Source: Alphaproteobacteria bacterium
GTDB taxonomy: Bacteria > Pseudomonadota > Alphaproteobacteria > Rickettsiales > SXRF01
Direction of reading: 5' to 3'
Length of the DNA stretch: 50,011 bases
Assembly: GCA_025362975.1 (NCBI GenBank)
Contig: JANYES010000016.1
Coordinates: 1-50,011 of the forward strand
Shown: positions 1 to 6,463 of the stretch, piece by piece
How positions within the stretch are numbered: position 1 is the first letter of the stretch
Layout: every line of letters begins with the position of its first letter
Made by a program: the position numbers and the translations under genes
The notes under the pieces: model-generated
Told to the model about the DNA's origin: nothing
What the model saw: only the letters and a program-made list of their open reading frames with translations
Database searches by the model: none

Positions 1-67
1 TCGCCAGTGTTACCGATGATTCCCGAAACTCCGATGAATAAACGGTGGATTTTCTTTTCTCAGTCAT
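1..67 (-). mobile_element. IS3-family transposase OrfA, N-terminal end only (runs off the left edge)
   Basis: Reading leftwards from an ATG at 67, the frame is open to the window edge and begins MTEKRKSTVYSSEFRES. This is the typical opening of an IS3-family OrfA, a small helix-turn-helix protein that binds the element's ends and is joined to OrfB by programmed frameshifting. Only 22 codons are visible, so the group within IS3 and intactness cannot be judged. The terminal inverted repeat should lie just upstream on this strand, roughly at 100-140, where a TG-starting GC-rich stretch occurs (reverse strand TGGCTACAGTATTCCGG). I could not confirm it without the other end. The element sits at the edge of a decayed island. 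Confidence 0.6.
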
Positions 68-205
68 AATAGCTATTCCTTACCTTTCCTCACCCCATTA
101 TTACTTCAGGTGAGTTGTCCGGAATACTGTAGCCACATCATATTCTAGTTAATAAGAACGTCACAGAACTCCTCTACAAGCCTCCCAAGCATTAAGTGCC
201 TTGCA

Positions 206-598
206 CTAAACTTGCCTTAAATAATTTTCTAAGCCCTTATCTACGCAATACACAAAACAGCCTTTCATGCCCCGTGTCATGAGAGTGCGATAAGTATTCT
301 TTATAAGTATATCTAGTTCCTTTGCGCCTTCTATAGGGTCTTTCTTTAAAAGGCTTTTGTAGCCTCTGACCGTAGAATCATTTTTTGACCGCTTTGTAAC
401 ATTCGTTCGAATGGTCCCGTCAGCGTAGGTCATATCCTCACCAATAATAACCCCGACATAATCAAGTTCTAAGCCTTGGCATGTATGAATACAGCCGATC
501 TGATTGACTGACTCCTCCTTCATAATCCAGAGCATCCCATCATCAGTCAAATTCCACTTCATCTTAAAGTCAGAATCACCGAATACAATAAAGTCATA
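206..598 (-). pseudogene. DUF2075-family (Schlafen group 3-like) protein, C-terminal fragment
   Basis: The conserved part ends at the stop at 206 and can be followed back to about 598, where it runs into an unrelated integrase fragment. It contains the family's C-terminal signature CIHTCQGLELDYVGVIIG (residues 24-41 counted from the ATG at 562) and the late motif TYRTLMTRGMKG. Full DUF2075 proteins are several hundred residues long, with an N-terminal P-loop ATPase domain. Only about 130 residues remain here, so the helicase-like ATPase core is gone. The family often occurs in accessory or defence-rich islands. An internal ATG at 562 exists, but a functional product is unlikely. Confidence 0.72.
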
Positions 599-690
599 GT
601 GCCTTTCTTGGTGTCCACATCCTGCCAGCGTAATGACATGATTTCACCTTTACGTGCACCGGTAGACAACGCGACCACTACAAGAGTAAG
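598..690 (-). pseudogene. Tyrosine recombinase (phage-type integrase) internal fragment
   Basis: About 30 codons on the minus strand read STGARKGEIMSLRWQDVD. This is the box I region of the tyrosine recombinase catalytic domain, where the TG-x-R-x-GE motif holds the first catalytic arginine. The similarity stops abruptly on both sides. At the low-coordinate end it joins the DUF2075 remnant, and at the high-coordinate end it joins a plus-strand helicase remnant. The rest of the enzyme (N-terminal binding domains, HxxR and catalytic Tyr) is absent. The nearby tRNA-Gln gene is a plausible former attachment target. This is a relic with no activity. Confidence 0.7.
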
Positions 691-691
691 A

Positions 692-2239
692 GAATGGTTA
701 CGCAAAGAACTAGCTTTAGAAATTGATGAACTGATAGAATTGGAAGCAAAAGGGCGCAAGGGAACGAAAGCATCTCAAACTAGGCTAAACCAGATTGAAT
801 CAAAGTGACGACGTTTGGCTCGCCTTGATGAAATCAAGGCTTTTATCTACAGCCCCACTGGGGATAATAGAGAACGCAACTCCCTTAATCATAGCGAAGT
901 GATCAAAATTTGTGCCAGCTTTTTGAGTAAAAAGCCCTTGATGCAGCGCATTCTGATCAATCAGTTCCCCTTCTTGCTGATCGACGAGAGCCAAGACACT
1001 AATAAGCAATTAATTGATGCGCTGCTCTCCGTCGAGTCAGCACATCGCCAAGAATTCTGTATCGGGTTTATTGGTGATACCATGCAAAGAATCTATTCGG
1101 ATGGTAAAGAAAAAATCGAGGAAGAGCTTCCACCTGTTTGGGCAAAACCAGCGAAAAAACTAAATCACCGTTGTCCGAAACGCATCGTCCGCTTAATCAA
1201 TAAAATACGATCTGAAGTAGATAGGCAGCAACAAGAAGCCAGGACCGACAAAGAAGAAGGACATGTACGTGTCTTTATTCTGCCAATTGATACTGCAGAC
1301 AAAATCAGTCAGGAAGATGCCGCAAGAAAATTGATGGCCAAGGCCGCATCAGATGAGGCCTGGCTCGATAGAGAGCAATGTAAGATTCTAACTCTTGAGC
1401 ATCACATGGCCGCAAGGCGTATGGGATTTTCGGGCGTTTTTGATCCTCTTTATGAGGTTGAAGATTTCCGTACCGGCTTGCTTGATGGATCATTGTCGAT
1501 GATGCGCGTATTTACGGATAGAGTCTTGCCACTTGTAAAAGCAGAGCAGGATAAAGACAAATTTACAGCAGCAAAGATTGTTCGTGAGTTTTCTCCAATC
1601 TTGAGTGTAGACAGCATCAAGGCGGCACCAGATCAACGTAAACAGCTTCAAAAGGCTAAGATTGCGGTGCAAAGTTTAATGTCGCTATGGAAGAATGGCG
1701 AACCCACCTGTGGTGCGGTTCTGGAAAATGTTGAACAAAGCGGATTGTTCTCAATTCCAGATGGTTTGAAACCCTTATTGGCGATCCAGCAAGATGAAAC
1801 CAATGAAGCGGACGATACAAAAGATGAGGTCTCGGAGCAGGTAGCTGCGTTAGAAAAGATGCTTCATGCCTCTTTCTCCGAGATCCTGCACTACGCGCGT
1901 TATGTAGCGGATGATGCGCCCTTTGATACCCACCAAGGTGTAAAAGGACTTGAATTTGATCGAGTGATGGTTGTCATGGATGATTCTGAAGCACGCGGCT
2001 TTTTATTCGGCTATGAGAAACTCCTTGGTGCCCAAGATAAAACTACTGCCGACTTGAAGAATCAAAATGATGGAAAAGAAACAACGATTGATCGAACTCG
2101 TCGCCTTTTCTATGTGACTTGTAGCCGTGCCAAGAAAAGTCTTGGATTAGTAATCTATTCAGCCAAACCAACAGCGGTAAAAGACTATCTTACGAAGAAT
2201 GGTTGGTTTGACGAAGCAGAAATCATTCTAAAGCTTTGA
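692..2239 (+). pseudogene. UvrD/PcrA-like superfamily 1 helicase, 5'-truncated with an in-frame stop
   Basis: The frame reads through from about 692 with one in-frame TGA at 806-808, then continues open from an ATG at 815 for 474 residues. Counting from that ATG, visible SF1 motifs are: II DESQ (57-60), III GDTMQRIY (87-94), IV LNHRCPKRI (116-124), V THQGVKGLEFDRV (372-384) and VI RRLFYVTCSRAKK (429-441). The N-terminal part with the Q motif and Walker A (GxGKT) is missing, because the frame abuts an integrase fragment. ATP hydrolysis should therefore be lost. The type resembles UvrD-like helicases of accessory loci that pair with OLD-type nucleases (Gabija-like), but no nuclease is seen here. 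Codon use is AT-rich compared with the core genome. Confidence 0.7.
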
Positions 2240-2288
2240 GCTTCCTATTCGATATTTTTGACAAAAGGGTTGTTAACTGGAGCCTTAG

Positions 2289-2885
2289 ATGAATTCAAAA
2301 GACAATAAACTGAAGCACTTGGATTGGGCCATTAAAAGTCGCAGCGCTAATCAAATGTGCTCGCTTAGACTTTTGACGCTCTTTTACCATTTCGAGGAGC
2401 ATTGGAAGACAAAGAAATTTTCAAGAGCTGCTCAGGATTTGACCGCTGTTTCCTTCTCCCTTAGGAGAGCGGCATTTCTCGCTGATAAAACAGGAAAGCG
2501 AGGTATTGTGTTTGAACAAGGCAAGGCATTTCTAGAGTTATTAATCGAGGATAATGCAATATCCTATCCTCAAGACAAGAAATCAAGAGAGTGGACTTTT
2601 AATTACTATACGCGTAATGCGCGGTCATCTCTGGAAATCTTACATAAATTCTGGCCGGACGCAGTTCCTGCGTACGATGGCAAGAAAAGAAACGCTATAG
2701 TCCGATGGGAATACTGCCAGCAACTTCTAAACGAAGCAGTTACTGGCTTTGAAAAATTATTTCATGACCGAAAATTGCATGAAGATCAGGTTAAATGCGC
2801 CGAGACGGTCCGCGTCGAAAGGAAAAAGAGGCGCGCCAAGGTACGCGAGTTAAATACGGCACAGAAGCGCCAAGGCAAAAATTAG
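2289..2885 (+). CDS. Hypothetical protein, 198 aa, island-borne
   Basis: An intact frame starts 49 bases after the helicase stop, preceded by ACTGGAG as a plausible ribosome binding site. I do not recognise the family. The protein is mostly helical in appearance, soluble, with no signal peptide or membrane segment. It has a strongly basic C-terminus (residues about 165-198: RVERKKRRAKVRELN and following), which could bind nucleic acid. Base composition is AT-rich like the rest of the island. Being co-directional with the helicase remnant, it may once have been its operon partner. Whether it is still expressed is unknown. Confidence 0.5.
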   Translation: MNSKDNKLKHLDWAIKSRSANQMCSLRLLTLFYHFEEHWKTKKFSRAAQDLTAVSFSLRRAAFLADKTGKRGIVFEQGKAFLELLIEDNAISYPQDKKSREWTFNYYTRNARSSLEILHKFWPDAVPAYDGKKRNAIVRWEYCQQLLNEAVTGFEKLFHDRKLHEDQVKCAETVRVERKKRRAKVRELNTAQKRQGKN

Positions 2886-2943
2886 AGCAATCAAACCTAT
2901 TTTAAAAAATGAGTGACTACTGATGGCCATTTGTTATTCAAAA

Positions 2944-2961
2944 GTGCCCCGCCAGTGCCCC
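2944..2961. repeat. Paired GTGCCCC direct repeat near the tRNA-Gln 3' end
   Basis: GTGCCCC occurs at 2944-2950 and again at 2955-2961, one helical turn (11 bp) apart. The pair sits 63-80 bp outside the 3' end of tRNA-Gln, in an otherwise AT-rich stretch. Position and spacing would suit recombinase or excisionase arm sites of the former island, but no intact integrase is present to link them to. No gene is seen between 2886 and 3023. Confidence 0.3.
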
Positions 2962-3023
2962 ATCGGCCATTTTTGAGCTTATTTTGAGAGGGAAAATTAT
3001 CTAATTTATTATTATTTATCAGT

Positions 3024-3097
3024 TGGCTGGGGGACTAGGACTCGAACCTAGATTGACGGAGTCAGAGTCCGCTGTCCTACCATTAGACGATCCCCCA
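3024..3097 (-). tRNA. tRNA-Gln (anticodon CUG)
   Basis: Read on the minus strand, a 74-nt cloverleaf forms. The acceptor stem TGGGGGA (5' end at 3097) pairs with TCCCCCA, followed by discriminator G and an encoded CCA (3026-3024). The anticodon stem GCGGA/TCCGT encloses the loop CTCTGAC, giving anticodon CTG, which reads CAG glutamine codons. The T arm contains GGTTCGAGTCC. The 3' end faces the decayed island at 1-2990, the usual side for tRNA-targeted integration. A promoter-like sequence lies 38-67 bp upstream. Confidence 0.95.
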
Positions 3098-3134
3098 ATA
3101 TGGGCAGCTGCGAATACCAGCTTGGCAGGGGTGG

Positions 3135-3164
3135 TATAGAAGTGCACAGGGAGGTTTTTGTCAA
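3135..3164 (-). promoter_or_regulatory. Putative sigma-70 promoter of tRNA-Gln
   Basis: On the minus strand, a perfect -35 TTGACA (3164-3159) is followed by an 18-bp spacer and TCTATA (3140-3135). Transcription would start near 3127, about 30 nt before the mature tRNA 5' end at 3097. The -35 is strong and the -10 only partial. Confidence 0.5.
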
Positions 3165-3261
3165 TCATTGTCTGGTGAGTTTGCGTGATTATCTCGTGTG
3201 GTGAGTCCGGAATGTCGCTATAATGAATGAGAAACAGGCGCTTGTATTACCCCGGCACCTT

Positions 3262-3301
3262 AAAAAAACGGCCCTTCCGGTTGAAGGGAAGGGCCGTTTT
3301 T
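3262..3301. terminator. Bidirectional intrinsic terminator
   Basis: A perfect 10-bp stem CGGCCCTTCC (3269-3278) / GGAAGGGCCG (3287-3296) is flanked by A7 on the left and T5 on the right. It can therefore work on both strands. On the minus strand it lies just after the stop of the lipoprotein gene at 3344-3808. Confidence 0.85.
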
Positions 3302-3343
3302 GCGAGCTTTGAAGGCTGCGTGGTATTGCTAATTCGGTATGGG

Positions 3344-3808
3344 CTAGTCGGCGAGCATTTTTCCGGCTTTGTTGACGCGGATGACATGCTTGTCGCCGTT
3401 AGGCTGGCACAGGGTGGCTTCGTAGACGGTTTTGCCGCTGAGCTTGTATTTCTCTACGGTATCCACCTTCACGCCGCTGGCGTGTTTGGTGATGCCTTTG
3501 CGCACGGTTTTCGGCAGGTTATTCCAAGCGACGGTGCTGGAGGTTTTCGGGGTGGCGCTGAGCAGCTTGCCGTCCACATCGACCTTAACCGTTCTGCCGG
3601 AAGCTTTGGCTTCATAGACGTATTTACCAGCTTCGTTTTCACGCTCGACTGAGGTGAAGCTTTCCGACGGAGCGGCGCTGATGAGGCTTTTTTGAACCGG
3701 CACCGGCAGCGATGCCCACGGCACCATGACGTGATTGCGCTGGTCCTGCGTGGTGCAGGCGGAGCAGGCGAGGAGGAGGGAAGCGGCAATCAGGCGACGA
3801 TGTTTCAT
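3344..3808 (-). CDS. Putative lipoprotein with two PepSY-like repeats
   Basis: The 154-residue product starts with a lipoprotein signal peptide: basic MKHRR, a short hydrophobic stretch, and a lipobox around LLAC (Cys15; Cys18 is an alternative). It should be anchored to a membrane on the periplasmic face. The mature part holds two related segments (about 30-90 and 95-154). Each has the pattern W-x-x-LP-x-x-V-x-K followed by a strand reading Y-x-x-x-(G/A)-K-T/V-Y-E-A. This resembles the PepSY-like fold, often a small inhibitory or binding domain. No catalytic motif is visible. The gene is monocistronic, ends at a strong hairpin and has no informative partner, so the ligand is unknown. Confidence 0.65.
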   Translation of the reverse strand: MKHRRLIAASLLLACSACTTQDQRNHVMVPWASLPVPVQKSLISAAPSESFTSVERENEAGKYVYEAKASGRTVKVDVDGKLLSATPKTSSTVAWNNLPKTVRKGITKHASGVKVDTVEKYKLSGKTVYEATLCQPNGDKHVIRVNKAGKMLAD

Positions 3809-3925
3809 AGCGAGTCCTTAATATAAGATGATACTGGAATAATTGCGTACCCGTATGCCGAGATGCCGTCAAATATATTGAGTATTTTTAGCCGATTAGA
3901 GGCAAGAAAAATGCAAAGTGTTACA

Positions 3926-4384
3926 CTATTGCATCGCTTTGAACGTTTTGGGGTGTCCGAACAGCAGATGGTCGAGCGACCATTTATCGGCGCCGTGGGA
4001 GGCGATAACGGCGCAGATGACGGCCCAGAATGGCGCCAGCTCGTTGCTGTCGGTGTGGTAAATTACCCCCGACATGACGATCAAACCGAGCGCTCCAAAG
4101 CGTGCAAACAGGCCAAGTCCGAGCAGTGCGGACAATCCGACTTCGCCCATCATGCCCATCCATGCGGCGACTTTGACCGGCAGCAGCGGCACGTTATAAT
4201 CCTGAAACAGGAAGTACAGCGTGTCGGCTTTGCCTTCTAATATATAGTCGAGTTTAAGGTTGCCCGATTTCCAGAAATCATTGGCCACGAGCAGGCGCGC
4301 ACCCAGCAGGGCGAGGGGGAAAAGATGGCGGTCGGAGAGTTTTTTGAGTGGTTGCAGGCGCGCGGCGATGGCTGAAAAACACAT
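3926..4384 (-). CDS. DoxX family membrane protein
   Basis: This is a 152-residue integral membrane protein with about four hydrophobic helices. After a short cytoplasmic start comes LALLGARLLVANDFWKSG (from about residue 26), the DoxX-type first helix and following loop. It continues with a methionine/glycine-rich second helix (WMGMMGEVGLSALLGLG) and two further helices. DoxX proteins are small inner-membrane proteins variously linked to redox or thiol stress. No substrate can be assigned from this sequence. The gene stands alone, divergent from the HU-like gene across a 260-bp AT-rich spacer. It could also be described more loosely as a DoxX/SURF4-like protein. Confidence 0.72.
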   Translation of the reverse strand: MCFSAIAARLQPLKKLSDRHLFPLALLGARLLVANDFWKSGNLKLDYILEGKADTLYFLFQDYNVPLLPVKVAAWMGMMGEVGLSALLGLGLFARFGALGLIVMSGVIYHTDSNELAPFWAVICAVIASHGADKWSLDHLLFGHPKTFKAMQ

Positions 4385-4645
4385 GGGTTCATTCCTTATA
4401 TGAGTGTTCGTGAGTGATGTTTAGTTCGTCCGATTTGCCGCGAACGTTACATTTGATGGGGTGATTCATCTAGCGTTAAAACATAAACTGCTGATAAAAA
4501 TATTGGCAATCATGCTGCTATTTGCTTGCAACTTTAATAAAACCCTGCAAAATACGGCCTACGACAAAGGATATATGCAGCAACTTGCATGAATCCTTAC
4601 TTAATTAAGTAGTTTCGTTTAAGTTCAACCAAAGGGAGTCACCAC

Positions 4646-5029
4646 ATGGCTACAAGTGCAAAAAAGAAAGCAAAGCCGGCTGCAACCAAAGCTAAACCAG
4701 CTGTTGTTATCCGTCCAATCAAAGAAACGCTGACCAAATCGGCTCTTCTTAACCTCGTTGCTGAAAAGAACGACCTCACCCGCAAACAAGTTGCCGAAGT
4801 TCTGGCGACTCTCGAAGGCGTGATGCTCGGTTCCGTTCACCCGAACGGCGTCGGCGAATTCACCATGCCTGGCCTCTTCAAAATAACCCTGCGCAAAGTT
4901 CCGGCTCGTAAAGCTGGCACGATGATCCGCAATCCCGCCACCGGCGAAATGATGAAAGCTGCTGCAAAGCCAGCTTCCGTTCGCGTTAAAGTGCGCGCTT
5001 TGTCGAAACTGAAAACCGCTGCTCTCTAA
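4646..5029 (+). CDS. HU/IHF-family DNA-binding protein with basic N-terminal tail
   Basis: The 127-residue product has two parts. The first 28 or so residues are a Lys/Ala/Pro-rich tail (AKKKAKPAATKAKPA), like a histone H1 C-terminal domain. The rest is an HU-type fold: helices TKSALLNLVAEKNDLTRKQV and following, then the beta-arm region with GEFTMPGLFKITLRKVPARK and RNPATGEMMKAAAK. It should bind and bend DNA as a dimer in the nucleoid. The start is supported by AAAGGGAG ten bases upstream. It has a long AT-rich 5' region and its own terminator (5054-5089), so it is probably a strongly expressed single gene. HU proteins are usually about 90 residues, so the tail is an addition. Confidence 0.88.
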   Translation: MATSAKKKAKPAATKAKPAVVIRPIKETLTKSALLNLVAEKNDLTRKQVAEVLATLEGVMLGSVHPNGVGEFTMPGLFKITLRKVPARKAGTMIRNPATGEMMKAAAKPASVRVKVRALSKLKTAAL

Positions 5030-5053
5030 TAGCATCGACATTTCAATTGACTG

Positions 5054-5089
5054 AAAATGGGGTGGCAAGTAATTGCCGCCCCATTTTTT
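5054..5089 (+). terminator. Intrinsic terminator after the HU-like gene
   Basis: The stem TGGGGTGGCAA / TTGCCGCCCCA (one G-T pair, loop GTAA) is followed by T6. It lies 25 bases after the HU-like stop. The next open frame nominally starts inside this hairpin, which argues for a downstream start of the acetyltransferase at 5114. Confidence 0.8.
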
Positions 5090-5113
5090 ATGCTCATTTT
5101 AGTGCAAGATATC

Positions 5114-5581
5114 ATGACACCGCAGCTACAAGGAAACCGCGTATTTCTTCGGCAGCCTAAACAAGGTGATTTAGAAAAACGTCTTTTTTATGGCCGCGAT
5201 GCTGAAATTGTAAGGATGTTTGGTGGCAATACTCAAGATATGCCACCTCTTTCGGTGGAAGAAGCGTCTAAACTACATAGCCTCAACGAACAGAACCACC
5301 GCGCTCAATTTGCCTTAGGATTTTACGACCACTCCAAGCTGGGCAAGGGTCTGGGACAGGAAGTCACGCGGCTTGTGCTGGGTTATGCTTTTGGCGAATT
5401 ACACTTACATCGGGTCGATTTACGTGTGCTTGCCTATAATGTGCGCGCCATTCATTGCTATCAGGAATGCGGATTTACCATTGAAGGCAAAGAACGCGAA
5501 TCTGCCTATGTCGATGGCAAATGGCATGATGACTTAATAATGGCAATACTTGCCCATGAATTCATCTCGCAACCCTTATGA
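5114..5581 (+). CDS. GNAT acetyltransferase (RimJ/RimL-like), probably internally shortened
   Basis: The chosen ATG gives 155 residues starting MTPQLQGNRVFLRQ, the usual first strand of RimJ/RimL-type N-acetyltransferases. The frame opens earlier (5057), but that would start inside the terminator. The acetyl-CoA loop region reads LGKGLGQEVTRLVL, followed by the family-typical HLHRVDLRVLAYNVRAI and YQECGFTIEGKERES. Between SVEEASK and LHSLNEQNHRAQF, the segment that usually carries strands beta-2/beta-3 (an IGTA-like strand) seems missing, leaving the protein about 25-30 residues shorter than relatives. It may be inactive. Its stop overlaps the next ATG (ATGA). The substrate is unknown. Confidence 0.7.
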   Translation: MTPQLQGNRVFLRQPKQGDLEKRLFYGRDAEIVRMFGGNTQDMPPLSVEEASKLHSLNEQNHRAQFALGFYDHSKLGKGLGQEVTRLVLGYAFGELHLHRVDLRVLAYNVRAIHCYQECGFTIEGKERESAYVDGKWHDDLIMAILAHEFISQPL

Positions 5582-6456
5582 AGCGCCTGTCATGGTTGAT
5601 CCTCATAATGGTTGCAATATACAGCAGCGGGACGATGGCCGCGCTTAACTATACCGAGCTGCTCGCTCGCCCACGCGAGCCCAGCTTGCACATCGCCTAC
5701 GGTAAGGAGCCCGACCAGTTCGGCGAGCTGTACCTGCCGCAAGGCAAAGGCCCGTTCCCCATCATCGTCATGATTCACGGCGGCTGCTGGCTGTCGGCGC
5801 TGCCGGGGCAGGAGCTGATGGCATACCTGGCGCAGGACATGCGCGGCAGCGGCTTCGTCGTGTGGAACATAGAATATCGCCGCCTCGGCATTCTGCAAAC
5901 CGGCTATCCTGACATGTTCACCGATGTGGCAAATGCCGTCGATTATGTCGGCGAACTCGCCAAATCCTATCCGCTCGACACCGCCCACGCCATCGTGCTC
6001 GGCCATTCCGCTGGCGGGCAGTTAGCGCTCTGGGCCGCCGCGCGCGCCAGCTTCAAACAAGGCACCCGCTTCTACACCGCGCATGCCATGCATTTTACCT
6101 ACGCGCTAACGCTGGCGGGCATCAACGATCTCGAATCCTACCGTAACACCGGTCCCAACGCCTGCGGCGGACCCGCCACCATCGGCAGTCTCGTGAATAG
6201 CGCGCGCAAAAACCCTTACGCCGACACGTCACCCGCCGCCATGCTGCCGCTGGGCATCGAACATACTATAGTCTCCGGCGCGCAGGACCCCATCGTACCG
6301 CCGCAATTTGGCGATGCCTATGCCCAAGCAGCACAGTTGGCAGGCGACCCTGCCGATGTTATACTCGCGCCCGGCGCGGGGCATTTCGAATTGATCGACC
6401 CGGCGTCGGACGCTTGGAAACTCATTAAACCGCGCCTGCTGGCGCATCGGAAGTAA
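5578..6456 (+). CDS. Secreted alpha/beta hydrolase (BD-FAE / kynurenine-formamidase-like)
   Basis: The 292-residue protein begins with a Sec signal peptide (MKRLSWLILIMVAIYSSGT, cleavage near A21-A22), so it acts outside the cytoplasm. The oxyanion motif HGGCW is at 67-71, the nucleophile elbow GHSAGG at 142-147 (Ser144), a candidate acid is Asp237 in AQDPIVPP, and the base is His269 in GAGHFEL. This is a complete esterase-type triad of the HGG class. The substrate is unknown; arylformamidase-like and feruloyl-esterase-like enzymes share this layout. It overlaps the acetyltransferase by 4 bases and is followed 7 bases later by a membrane protein gene, suggesting one transcript. Confidence 0.82.
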   Translation: MKRLSWLILIMVAIYSSGTMAALNYTELLARPREPSLHIAYGKEPDQFGELYLPQGKGPFPIIVMIHGGCWLSALPGQELMAYLAQDMRGSGFVVWNIEYRRLGILQTGYPDMFTDVANAVDYVGELAKSYPLDTAHAIVLGHSAGGQLALWAAARASFKQGTRFYTAHAMHFTYALTLAGINDLESYRNTGPNACGGPATIGSLVNSARKNPYADTSPAAMLPLGIEHTIVSGAQDPIVPPQFGDAYAQAAQLAGDPADVILAPGAGHFELIDPASDAWKLIKPRLLAHRK

Positions 6457-6463
6457 GTGCAGA

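Noticed and set aside
1-2990. A complete anti-phage defence system in the left island
   Set aside because: Helicase and DUF2075 parts recall defence loci, but both lack their ATPase N-termini and no nuclease partner is present, so only a remnant can be claimed.
3227-3652. 141-codon plus-strand ORF over the lipoprotein gene
   Set aside because: It is the antisense of a gene with a clear lipoprotein signal and repeat structure, and it runs across the bidirectional terminator.
5057-5113. Upstream start of the acetyltransferase at 5057
   Set aside because: It would start inside the HU terminator hairpin and add a hydrophobic 19-residue extension absent from the family; ATG at 5114 matches the RimJ/RimL N-terminus.
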